Origin: Paraburkholderia rhizosphaerae
Lineage (GTDB): Bacteria; Pseudomonadota; Gammaproteobacteria; Burkholderiales; Burkholderiaceae
Direction: 5' to 3'
Length of the DNA stretch: 64,000 bases
Assembly: GCF_004366595.1 (NCBI RefSeq)
Contig: NZ_SORE01000013.1
Coordinates: forward strand, 1-64,000
This document shows, in pieces, positions 28,524 to 36,123 of this stretch. The number at the start of each line of letters is the position of its first letter. Within the stretch, counting starts at the first letter, position 1. A program made the translations under genes and the position numbers. The notes below the pieces were generated by a model. The model made no database searches and was not told the DNA's origin. It was given only the letters and a program-made list of their open reading frames with translations.

Positions 28524-28883
28524 ATGCGCAAGACTCTTCTCTTCCTCGCCACCATCGCGCTCTCGCATACGGCGTTTGCAGAAATGCCGAAGGCAATGGG
28601 TGGACATTTCGTCGATGCCGAGGGCTACACGCTGTACACATTCGACAAGGACACAACACCTGGTCAGAGCGCTTGCAGCGGCGCCTGCTCGAAGAAATGG
28701 CCGGCTGCGCAAGCCAGCGCGAGCGACAAGGCATCGGGAGACTGGACGGTGATCAGCGGCGCTGACGGCGTCAGGCAATGGGCGTATAAGGGCCATCCGC
28801 TCTACCGCTTCGCCGATGACAAGAAGCCGGGCGACACCGCCGGCGACAACTTCCGCGATGTATGGCACATCGCCAAGCCGTAA
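28524..28883 (+). CDS. Small exported COG4315-type protein
   Basis: A 119-residue protein beginning MRKTLLFLATIALSHTAFA, a signal peptide. The mature part has the COG4315 pattern: YTLYTFDKD, CSGACSKKWPA and GHPLYRFADDKKPGDTAGD. Such small periplasmic proteins or lipoproteins usually contain two tandem copies of the LY(T/R)F-D motif. The molecular function is unknown. ACAGGAG precedes ATG 28524. No partner is next to it on the same strand. Confidence 0.85.
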   Translation: MRKTLLFLATIALSHTAFAEMPKAMGGHFVDAEGYTLYTFDKDTTPGQSACSGACSKKWPAAQASASDKASGDWTVISGADGVRQWAYKGHPLYRFADDKKPGDTAGDNFRDVWHIAKP

Positions 28884-28890
28884 CGAAGAA

Positions 28891-28912
28891 CGCGCCGCTG
28901 AAAAGCGGCGCG
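28891..28912. other. Perfect 9-bp hairpin with GAAA loop after the COG4315-type gene
   Basis: CGCGCCGCT, GAAA, AGCGGCGCG. There is no T-run, so it is a possible transcript end or stability hairpin rather than a clear intrinsic terminator. Confidence 0.5.
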
Positions 28913-29014
28913 TGAATCAGGCGCGGCCGGTCCAGAACCATGCGCGGAAACGTTACGCTAACCAGCGATCAGTTTGCGAGTCTCACGAGCCGAACCCGTT
29001 CGTGACCGCGCTGC

Positions 29015-29284
29015 TCACTTCGGATCGTCCGGGCATTTCAGATTGCAGCCATCGGGGTCACCGTTGTCGCCGCGCTTGCGCAGCGCCGACGGCGCGCCGC
29101 GCTGATACTTCTTTGAAGGCGCCGACGCCGCAAACTGCATCTGTGGATGGTCCTGAAAGTGAAACTCGTCCGACAGAATGCCGCCCGGCACCCCCGGCGA
29201 ATTTTGCGCGAACGCGACCGAAACGGTGGCGAGAAGTGCGCCGGCCGAAGCGGCGGCGACGATACCCTGAATAAGATATTTCAT
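29015..29284 (-). CDS. Small exported protein of unknown function
   Basis: From ATG 29284 the protein has 89 residues, starting MKYLIQGIVAAASAGALLA with a cleavage site near AFA-QN. The mature part is charged and Gly/Pro-rich, with FHFQDHPQMQFAAS and a C-terminal pair of cysteines in GCNLKCPDDPK. I do not recognise the family. An alternative ATG at 29305 would push the hydrophobic stretch away from the N-terminus. No Shine-Dalgarno is obvious. It converges with the COG4315-type gene. Confidence 0.6.
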   Translation of the reverse strand: MKYLIQGIVAAASAGALLATVSVAFAQNSPGVPGGILSDEFHFQDHPQMQFAASAPSKKYQRGAPSALRKRGDNGDPDGCNLKCPDDPK

Positions 29285-29479
29285 GTCGGATTCGGCGCGG
29301 TGCATAAACCGCGCGTCAAGCGTGAGACGAAGTTGTAAAGATTAGCGCAAAGTCCCGCCTGGCGCACCTTTCGCTCGCATCCGACCATTACACGTTTTTA
29401 CGCGCAGCACCATACGTCGCACCTGACGCGCCACCGCCCCACGGGTTGCAGCAGACTCCTGATCGCTCCACGCAAACAC

Positions 29480-30571
29480 TCAAGCAGACGTATCCATCGC
29501 CCGACTCGCCAAACCTTGCTCGAGCTCGACAAGCTTGCCGCAATCCTGCGGATCGTAACCATCGAGTTGGGCGACGCGCTGCCGGAACGACTCGCCGCGC
29601 AGCACCTCGAGCACGGCCGCGAGCGGCACGCGCTCGAGCCGCGCGCGCTCGCAGGCAAAGTAATAGTCTTCGTCGACGACCGGCACGAAGTCGAGCCCGA
29701 AGTGATGCGCAGCCGGTTCGACGCCAAAGCCGACGTCCGCCATGCCGCTCGCGACGAAGGCCGCGATCGCCGAATGCGTCAGTTCAGTCGACGCATAACC
29801 GTTCACCCGGTCCGGATCGACGCCGATCTGCCGCAGTGCGAGATCGAGCAGCATCCGCGTGCCGGACCCCGGTTGACGGTTGACAAAGCGGATATCGTCG
29901 CGCGCAAGATCGCTCAGGCCAGCGATCTTTTTCGGATTGCCCTTCGCAAGAAACAACCCCTGTTTGCGGCGCGTCAGATGCACGAGCACATGCCGTTGCG
30001 GATCGAGCCATTGCCGGTACTTGTCGCTGAAAGCCTCGCGAAACTCGCCGCGCGGCATATGGAAGCCAGCCAGATCGCACTCGCCGTGCGCAAGCGCGAC
30101 GATCGCTTCCGCACTGTCGCGATACTTGATATCGAGCGACACGTCGTCCGCGACCAGCGCGGTCACAAGCGTCGCCACCGCATAACCATGCGACGCATGA
30201 ATGCGCACATCGTCACGCGGCGGAGTCAGCCAGCGGTTCAACTCACTTGCGACTTCGCTTGCGAGCGCCTGCATATTGCCGTCGAGCCGCTCGCCGCAGA
30301 GCCGCTGCCCGCGCAGCACCGCGTGGCCGAGTTCGGACAGCACCGAGCCGCGGCCGCGCTCTTTCTCAATCAACGTGCCGCCGAGATGGGTTTCGATGCT
30401 GCGCAGCAAACCCCATGCGTGACGGTAGGACAAACCCTTAAGCGTCGCGGCTTGCGCGATGCTGCCGGTTTCGGCGACCAATGCTAAAAGTGGCACAACA
30501 TCAGTCAGGCTGGTGCTCCGCCCTTCCTCGTCTCGCACGATCAGTTGTGCCTGACATTCAATTCGGATCAT
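29480..30571 (-). CDS. ModE/LysR-type HTH regulator with PBP-like sensor, probable formate dehydrogenase regulator
   Basis: A 363-residue protein. Residues about 1-110 form a ModE/LysR-like winged helix (LALVAETGSIAQAATLKGLSYRHAWGLL is split here as ETGSIAQAA and LSYRHAWGLL). Residues about 115-340 look like a periplasmic-binding-protein-like domain (CDLAGFHMP, FVNRQPGSGTRMLLD). This combination occurs in regulators that bind molybdate-like or small anionic ligands. It is divergent from fdsG across 135 bp, so it very likely controls the formate dehydrogenase operon. The ligand (formate, molybdate or another) is not known. Confidence 0.82.
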   Translation of the reverse strand: MIRIECQAQLIVRDEEGRSTSLTDVVPLLALVAETGSIAQAATLKGLSYRHAWGLLRSIETHLGGTLIEKERGRGSVLSELGHAVLRGQRLCGERLDGNMQALASEVASELNRWLTPPRDDVRIHASHGYAVATLVTALVADDVSLDIKYRDSAEAIVALAHGECDLAGFHMPRGEFREAFSDKYRQWLDPQRHVLVHLTRRKQGLFLAKGNPKKIAGLSDLARDDIRFVNRQPGSGTRMLLDLALRQIGVDPDRVNGYASTELTHSAIAAFVASGMADVGFGVEPAAHHFGLDFVPVVDEDYYFACERARLERVPLAAVLEVLRGESFRQRVAQLDGYDPQDCGKLVELEQGLASRAMDTSA

Positions 30572-30653
30572 ATATGGCGCGTTTGTTCCTATTGCGAAAG
30601 GCGGATCACACGCCTATCGTTCGCTGTATTCATACTGAACAAGCAAAGCATAG

Positions 30654-30681
30654 ATGCACACTTTATGAAAGACAAGTGCAT
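30654..30681. promoter_or_regulatory. Candidate operator in the fds divergent region
   Basis: ATGCAC (30654-30659) and GTGCAT (30676-30681) are perfect inverted arms with 16 bp between, in the 135-bp gap between the regulator gene and fdsG, just upstream of the fdsG ribosome site. The position suits control of fdsG. Confidence 0.35.
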
Positions 30682-30706
30682 ATGTGACTTTGGAGGAGCC
30701 CCCACT

Positions 30707-31219
30707 GTGGAACCATCCACCGCCATCGCGCCGGACGATCTCGTACAGCGACACGCGCGGCCGGGCATGTCGCTCGTTGCCGTGCTGCACGCGATTCAGG
30801 ATGACGTCGGCTTCGTGCCACCCGCCACGGTCGCCCCGCTCGCGCGCGCAATGAATCTTTCACGCGCCGAAGTGCATGGCGTGATCACCTATTACCATCA
30901 CTTCCGCCAGCAGCCGGCCGCGCCCGTCACGGTGCAGCTGTGCCGCGCGGAAGCGTGCCGCAGCATGGGCACCGAAGCGCTCGCGAAGCATATCGAATCG
31001 CGCACCGGCTGTCAGTTCGATGCGCACAAGCACGGCAATGGCAATGGCAATGGCAGCCACGAGCACGGCGCCGTCGGTCTCGAATCGGTGTACTGCCTCG
31101 GTCAATGCGCGCTGTCGCCGGCGATGATGATCAACGGCGAGTTGCACGCGAAAGTGACGCCGCAAAAGTTCGATATGCTGCTGGCCGCAGCGATGAAACA
31201 AGTGGAGCAGCCGGCATGA
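30707..31219 (+). CDS. fdsG: NAD+-dependent formate dehydrogenase gamma subunit (NuoE-like)
   Basis: From GTG 30707 the protein has 170 residues; GGAGGAG lies 8 nt upstream, which decides the start. The thioredoxin-like [2Fe-2S] ligands are Cys79, Cys84, Cys130 and Cys134 (CRAEAC and CLGQC). VHGVITYYHHFR is typical of NuoE/FdsG. It passes electrons with FdsB to NAD+. A Gly-Asn repeat flanked by histidines (HKHGNGNGNGSHEHG, about 107-121), encoded by three GGCAAT hexamers, is an unusual insertion between the two cysteine pairs. Its last bases overlap the fdsB start. Confidence 0.93.
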   Translation: MEPSTAIAPDDLVQRHARPGMSLVAVLHAIQDDVGFVPPATVAPLARAMNLSRAEVHGVITYYHHFRQQPAAPVTVQLCRAEACRSMGTEALAKHIESRTGCQFDAHKHGNGNGNGSHEHGAVGLESVYCLGQCALSPAMMINGELHAKVTPQKFDMLLAAAMKQVEQPA

Positions 31220-32772
31220 CGCGCATCTATGTTCCCTGTGATTCCTCCGCACTCGCGCTCGGCGCCGACAAGCTCGCCGCCGCGATCGTCAATGAAGCCG
31301 CGCAGCGCGGCGTCGCGATCGAACTGGTCCGCAACGGCTCGCGCGGCCTGCTCTATCTCGAACCGCTCGTCGAAGTCGAAACGCCGGCGGGCCGCGTCGG
31401 CTACGCGAATGTCGACGCCAGCGACGTCGCATCGCTGTTCGACGCAGGCTTCGTCGAAGGCAACGCGCATCCGCGCGGCGTCGGCCTCGTCGAAGAGATT
31501 CCGTATCTGAAGAAGCAGCAGCGTCTGACCTTCGCACGCATTGGCATTACCGATCCGCTGTCGACCGACGACTACGTCGCGCATGGCGGCATCGAAGGCC
31601 TGAAGAACGCGCTGGCGATGGAGGGTGCGGCCGCCTGCGAAGCGCTGATCGAATCGGGCCTGCGCGGCCGCGGCGGCGCCGCATTCCCGGCCGGCATCAA
31701 GTGGCGCACCGTGCTGGGCGCGAAGGCCGATCAGAAGTACATCGTCTGCAATGCGGACGAAGGCGATTCGGGCACCTTCTCCGACCGCCTCGTGATGGAA
31801 AGCGACCCGTATGTGCTGATCGAAGGGATGATCATCGCGGGCATCGTAACCGGCGCGACGGTCGGTCATATCTACGTGCGCAGCGAGTACCCGCATTCGA
31901 TCGCGACGCTCGAAACGGCAATCGGCAAAGCGCGCGCGGCCGGCTGGCTCGGCGACAGCGTGCTCGGCTCGAAGCACCGCTTCGAGCTGTTCGTCGCGAA
32001 GGGCGCGGGCGCCTATGTGTGCGGCGAAGAAACCGCGCTGCTCGAATCGCTCGAAGGCAAGCGCGGCATCGTGCGCGCGAAGCCGCCGCTGCCAGCGCTC
32101 GCCGGCCTGTTCGGCAAGCCGACCGTGATCAACAACGTGATTACGCTCGCCACGGTGCCGATCATCTTCGCGAAGGGCGCCGCGTTCTACAAGAACTTCG
32201 GCATGGGCCGTTCGCGCGGCACGCTGCCGTTCCAGATCGCCGGCAACGTAAAGCAAGGCGGTCTCGTCGAACTCGCGTTCGGCTGCACGCTGCGCGAACT
32301 GATGTATGACTACGGCGGCGGCACGGCGAGCGGCCGGCCGGCGCGCGCGGTGCAAGTCGGCGGCCCGCTCGGCACGTATCTGCCGGAAAGCCAGTGGGAT
32401 ATCCCGCTCGACTATGAGGAATACGCGAAGGTCGGCGCGGTCGTCGGCCACGGCGGCCTCGTGGTTCACGACGACACCGCGAACCTCGCGGATCTCGCGC
32501 AATACGCAATGCACTTCTGCGCGCTCGAATCGTGTGGCAAATGCACACCGTGCCGGATCGGCTCGACGCGCGGCGTCGAAGTGATCCAGCGCATCCGCAA
32601 TGGCGACACGTCGACGAAACAGGTCCAACTGTTGCGCGATCTGTGCGATACGATGGTGTCCGGTTCGCTGTGCGCGATGGGCGGCATGACGCCGTATCCG
32701 GTGGTATCCGCGCTCGACCATTTCCCCGAAGACTTCGGTCTCGCGACCACTGCGCCGAAAGCGGCCGCCTAA
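31216..32772 (+). CDS. fdsB: NAD+-dependent formate dehydrogenase beta subunit (NuoF-like)
   Basis: A 518-residue diaphorase subunit. The FMN/NADH region shows GLRGRGGAAFPAGIKW (148-163) and GAGAYVCGEETALLESLEG (263-281). The 4Fe-4S ligands are Cys440, Cys443, Cys446 and Cys486 (ESCGKCTPCR). The N-terminal ~100 residues add a further domain of the fused FdsB type. It moves electrons from the Fe-S chain to NAD+. Its ATG overlaps the fdsG stop in ATGA, so translation is coupled. Confidence 0.96.
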   Translation: MTRIYVPCDSSALALGADKLAAAIVNEAAQRGVAIELVRNGSRGLLYLEPLVEVETPAGRVGYANVDASDVASLFDAGFVEGNAHPRGVGLVEEIPYLKKQQRLTFARIGITDPLSTDDYVAHGGIEGLKNALAMEGAAACEALIESGLRGRGGAAFPAGIKWRTVLGAKADQKYIVCNADEGDSGTFSDRLVMESDPYVLIEGMIIAGIVTGATVGHIYVRSEYPHSIATLETAIGKARAAGWLGDSVLGSKHRFELFVAKGAGAYVCGEETALLESLEGKRGIVRAKPPLPALAGLFGKPTVINNVITLATVPIIFAKGAAFYKNFGMGRSRGTLPFQIAGNVKQGGLVELAFGCTLRELMYDYGGGTASGRPARAVQVGGPLGTYLPESQWDIPLDYEEYAKVGAVVGHGGLVVHDDTANLADLAQYAMHFCALESCGKCTPCRIGSTRGVEVIQRIRNGDTSTKQVQLLRDLCDTMVSGSLCAMGGMTPYPVVSALDHFPEDFGLATTAPKAAA

Positions 32773-32797
32773 CTCACGAGCCACCAGGAGCCCAAAC

Positions 32798-35734
32798 ATG
32801 TCCGACGTGCTCAATCCTTCCGCTGGCGGCTGCGGCTCCGGCAATTGCGCCTGTAAATCGCAGGCAATGAAACAACGCTCGCCGTTCGACGACACCGACT
32901 ACGGCACGCCGCTGCGTCACGCGGACGTCGACGTCACGCTCGAAATCGACGGCGAGTCGGTCACGGTGCCGGCCGGCACGTCGGTGATGCGCGCGGCGAT
33001 CGAAGCCGGCGTCAACGTACCGAAGCTGTGCGCGACCGACTCGCTCGAGCCGTTTGGCTCGTGCCGTCTGTGCCTCGTCGAAATCGAAGGCCGGCGCGGC
33101 TACCCGGCATCGTGCACGACACCGGTCGAAGCCGGCATGAAGGTACGCACGCAAACCGATCGTCTGCAATCGCTGCGCCGCAATGTGATGGAGCTGTATA
33201 TCTCCGATCACCCGCTCGACTGTCTGACCTGCCCCGCGAACGGCGATTGCGAACTGCAGGACATGGCCGGCGTCACCGGCCTGCGCGAAGTGCGCTATGG
33301 CTACGAGGGCGACAACCACCTGAAGGACAAAAAAGACGAGTCGAACCCGTACTTCACGTACGACCCGTCGAAGTGCATCGTCTGTAACCGCTGCGTGCGC
33401 GCGTGTGAAGAGACGCAAGGCACGTTCGCATTGACGATCGCCGGCCGCGGCTTCGAATCGCGCGTCGCGGCGAGCGAAAACCAGCCGTTCATGGACTCCG
33501 AATGCGTGTCCTGCGGCGCATGCGTCGCCGCGTGCCCGACCGCGACACTGCAGGAAAAGAGCGTCGTGATGCTGGGCCAGGCCGAGCACTCGGTCGTCAC
33601 GACCTGCGCATACTGCGGCGTCGGCTGCTCGTTCAAGGCCGAGATGAAGGGCAATACGGTCGTGCGCATGGTGCCGAACAAGAACGGCGAAGCGAACGAA
33701 GGCCACGCCTGCGTGAAGGGCCGCTTTGCATGGGGCTACGCAACGCACAAGGACCGCATCACGAAGCCGATGATCCGCGAAAAGATCACCGACCCGTGGC
33801 GCGAAGTCAGCTGGGACGAAGCACTGAACTATGCGGCGTCGCAATTCCGCAAGATCCAGGACAAGTACGGCCGCGACTCGATCGGCGGCATCACGTCGTC
33901 GCGCTGCACGAACGAAGAGACGTACCTGGTTCAGAAGCTGGTGCGCGCCGCATTCGGCAACAACAACGTCGACACCTGCGCACGCGTGTGCCACTCGCCG
34001 ACCGGTTACGGTCTGAAGACGACGCTCGGCGAATCGGCCGGCACGCAGACTTTCGCGTCGGTCGAGAAAGCGGACGTGATCGTCGTGATCGGTGCGAATC
34101 CGACCGACGGCCACCCGGTGTTCGGCTCGCGACTGAAGCGCCGCGTGCGCGAAGGCGCGAAGCTGATCGTCGTCGATCCGCGCCGCATCGATATTGTCGA
34201 TACACCGCACGTGCAGGCGTCGTATCACCTGCAGCTGCGCCCGGGTACGAACGTCGCCATCGTTAATGCGCTCGCGCACGTGATCGTCACCGAGGGTCTG
34301 CTCGCCGAGGAATTCATCGCCGAGCGCTGCGAAACGCGTGCATTCCAGCAGTGGCGCGATTTCGTCTCGCTGCCGGAAAACGCGCCGGAAGCGACGGCCG
34401 ACGTGACCGGCGTGCCGGCGGACCAGGTTCGTGCAGCCGCGCGCCTCTATGCGACCGGCGGCAACGCGGCGATCTACTACGGCCTCGGCGTGACTGAGCA
34501 CGCACAAGGCTCGACGATGGTGATCGGTATCGCGAACCTCGCGATGGCGACCGGCAACATCGGCCGCGAAGGCGTCGGTGTGAATCCGCTGCGCGGCCAG
34601 AACAACGTGCAAGGTTCGTGCGATATGGGCTCGTTCCCGCACGAACTGCCGGGCTACCGCCATATCAGCGATCCGATTACCCGCGCGCTGTTCGAAGATG
34701 CGTGGAGCGTGCAGCTGCAACCGGAACCGGGCCTGCGCATTCCGAACATGTTCGATGCGGCACTGCACGGCACGTTCAAGGGCCTGTACTGCCAGGGCGA
34801 AGACATCGTCCAGTCCGACCCGAATACGCAGCACGTCGGTGCGGCGCTGGAGTCGATGGAATGTATCGTCGTGCAGGACATCTTCCTGAACGAAACCGCG
34901 AAGTATGCGCACGTGCTGCTGCCGGGCTCGACCTTCCTCGAGAAGGACGGCACGTTCACCAACGCGGAACGCCGGATCTCGCGCGTCCGAAAGGTGATGC
35001 CGCCGCTGGCCGGCTACTCGGACTGGGAAGTCACGATCCTGCTGTCGCGCGCGCTCGGCTACGAGATGGACTACAACCATCCGTCCGAAATCATGGACGA
35101 AATCGCACGCCTCACGCCGACGTTCCATGGCGTGTCGTTCGCGAAGATCGACCAGCAGGGCAGCATCCAGTGGCCGTGTAACGAGCAGGCGCCGAACGGC
35201 ACGCCGACGATGCACATCGACGAGTTCGTGCGCGGCAAGGGCAAGTTCGTGATCACGAAGTTCGTCGCGTCGCCTGAAAAGGTCACGCAGAAGTACCCGC
35301 TGATCCTGACCACGGGCCGCATTTTGTCGCAGTACAACGTCGGCGCGCAGACCCGCCGTACTGAAAACTCGCGCTGGCACGAAGAGGACCGGCTCGAGAT
35401 CCATCCGCACGACGCGGAGGAGCGCGGTATCAAAAACGACGACTGGGTCGGCATCGAATCGCGTTCGGGCCAGACCGTGCTGCGCGCGAAGGTCACCGAG
35501 CGGATGCAGCCGGGTGTCGTGTACACGACGTTCCACTTCCCTGAGTCCGGCGCGAACGTAATCACCACCGACAGCTCCGACTGGGCAACCAACTGTCCGG
35601 AATACAAGGTGACCGCGGTGCAGGTGATGCCGGTCGAACAGCCGTCGCAATGGCAGAAGGACTACTCGCGCTTCAATACCGAGCAGCTCGATCTGCTGAG
35701 AAAGCGCGAACTGGCCGCCACGTCCGGTAAATGA
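32798..35734 (+). CDS. fdsA: NAD+-dependent formate dehydrogenase alpha (molybdenum) subunit
   Basis: A 978-residue molybdopterin subunit. Fe-S modules in order: [2Fe-2S] Cys78/89/92/106; His138 with Cys142/145/151; ferredoxin pair Cys193-203 and Cys236-246; 4Fe-4S Cys270/273/277/305. The molybdenum ligand is Cys398 in DTCARVCHS, the site of selenocysteine in E. coli FdhF. FdsA oxidises formate to CO2 at the bis-MGD molybdenum centre. A short Cys-rich stretch (GCGSGNCACKS) at residues 11-21 precedes the known domains and is unusual. CCAGGAG precedes the ATG. Confidence 0.97.
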   Translation: MSDVLNPSAGGCGSGNCACKSQAMKQRSPFDDTDYGTPLRHADVDVTLEIDGESVTVPAGTSVMRAAIEAGVNVPKLCATDSLEPFGSCRLCLVEIEGRRGYPASCTTPVEAGMKVRTQTDRLQSLRRNVMELYISDHPLDCLTCPANGDCELQDMAGVTGLREVRYGYEGDNHLKDKKDESNPYFTYDPSKCIVCNRCVRACEETQGTFALTIAGRGFESRVAASENQPFMDSECVSCGACVAACPTATLQEKSVVMLGQAEHSVVTTCAYCGVGCSFKAEMKGNTVVRMVPNKNGEANEGHACVKGRFAWGYATHKDRITKPMIREKITDPWREVSWDEALNYAASQFRKIQDKYGRDSIGGITSSRCTNEETYLVQKLVRAAFGNNNVDTCARVCHSPTGYGLKTTLGESAGTQTFASVEKADVIVVIGANPTDGHPVFGSRLKRRVREGAKLIVVDPRRIDIVDTPHVQASYHLQLRPGTNVAIVNALAHVIVTEGLLAEEFIAERCETRAFQQWRDFVSLPENAPEATADVTGVPADQVRAAARLYATGGNAAIYYGLGVTEHAQGSTMVIGIANLAMATGNIGREGVGVNPLRGQNNVQGSCDMGSFPHELPGYRHISDPITRALFEDAWSVQLQPEPGLRIPNMFDAALHGTFKGLYCQGEDIVQSDPNTQHVGAALESMECIVVQDIFLNETAKYAHVLLPGSTFLEKDGTFTNAERRISRVRKVMPPLAGYSDWEVTILLSRALGYEMDYNHPSEIMDEIARLTPTFHGVSFAKIDQQGSIQWPCNEQAPNGTPTMHIDEFVRGKGKFVITKFVASPEKVTQKYPLILTTGRILSQYNVGAQTRRTENSRWHEEDRLEIHPHDAEERGIKNDDWVGIESRSGQTVLRAKVTERMQPGVVYTTFHFPESGANVITTDSSDWATNCPEYKVTAVQVMPVEQPSQWQKDYSRFNTEQLDLLRKRELAATSGK

Positions 35735-35742
35735 GGTGAACG

Positions 35743-35988
35743 ATGGACGAAAATAACCTGATCGACATGGCGAACCGGATCGGCGACTTCTTCGAATCGA
35801 TGCCGGATCACGAAGAAGCACTGGCCGGCGTCGCCGATCACATTCGCCGCTTCTGGGAGCCGCGCATGCGGCGGCAGTTCATCATCGCAATCGACGAAGG
35901 CCGTGCGGATGCGTTGACCGCGTTCACGCGGGAAGCCGTGACCCGCTATCGCGAGAAGTTGATGCCGGCGGCGCCTGCCGCGGTATAA
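35743..35988 (+). CDS. fdsD: Formate dehydrogenase delta subunit
   Basis: An 81-residue protein with NLIDMANRIGDFFESMPD and HIRRFWEPRMRRQF, the FdsD pattern. It is needed for stable or active enzyme in Cupriavidus-type formate dehydrogenases. It starts 8 bp after fdsA. In the well-known fdsGBACD order the chaperone gene fdsC lies between fdsA and fdsD; here it is missing, so FdsC/FdhD must be encoded elsewhere if the enzyme is active. Confidence 0.93.
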   Translation: MDENNLIDMANRIGDFFESMPDHEEALAGVADHIRRFWEPRMRRQFIIAIDEGRADALTAFTREAVTRYREKLMPAAPAAV

Positions 35989-36037
35989 GCGGGTTGTTGC
36001 GCGCGACCGGCTTGTCACGCGGTTGAGCTGTTTTGAT

Positions 36038-36075
36038 CAGAAGGCCGCCCGAGCACCGGGCGGCCTTCTGCTTTC
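36038..36075. terminator. Terminator between fdsD and the FAD monooxygenase gene
   Basis: A perfect 14-bp stem (36038-36051 with 36057-36070, core AAGGCCGCCCG/CGGGCGGCCTT) with an AGCAC loop. It ends convergent genes; the T-run is poor (GCTTTCTG). Confidence 0.8.
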
Positions 36076-36123
36076 TGCTTCCCTGCATGCAGGACGAGCG
36101 CCATTCGCGGAAAGCGAAGTCTT

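Noticed and set aside
30575..30595. Sigma-54-like TGGC...TTGC pair upstream of fdsG
   Set aside because: The spacing between GG and GC is 16 bp, not the 10 required.
31102..32895. Long minus-strand frame opposite fdsB
   Set aside because: Same reason: a shadow of fdsB with no recognisable features.
32774..35821. Very long minus-strand open frame (over 1000 codons) opposite fdsA
   Set aside because: It mirrors fdsA, whose motifs and codon use are unmistakable; the opposite frame is Arg/His/Ala-rich, without domains, a by-product of high-GC codons.
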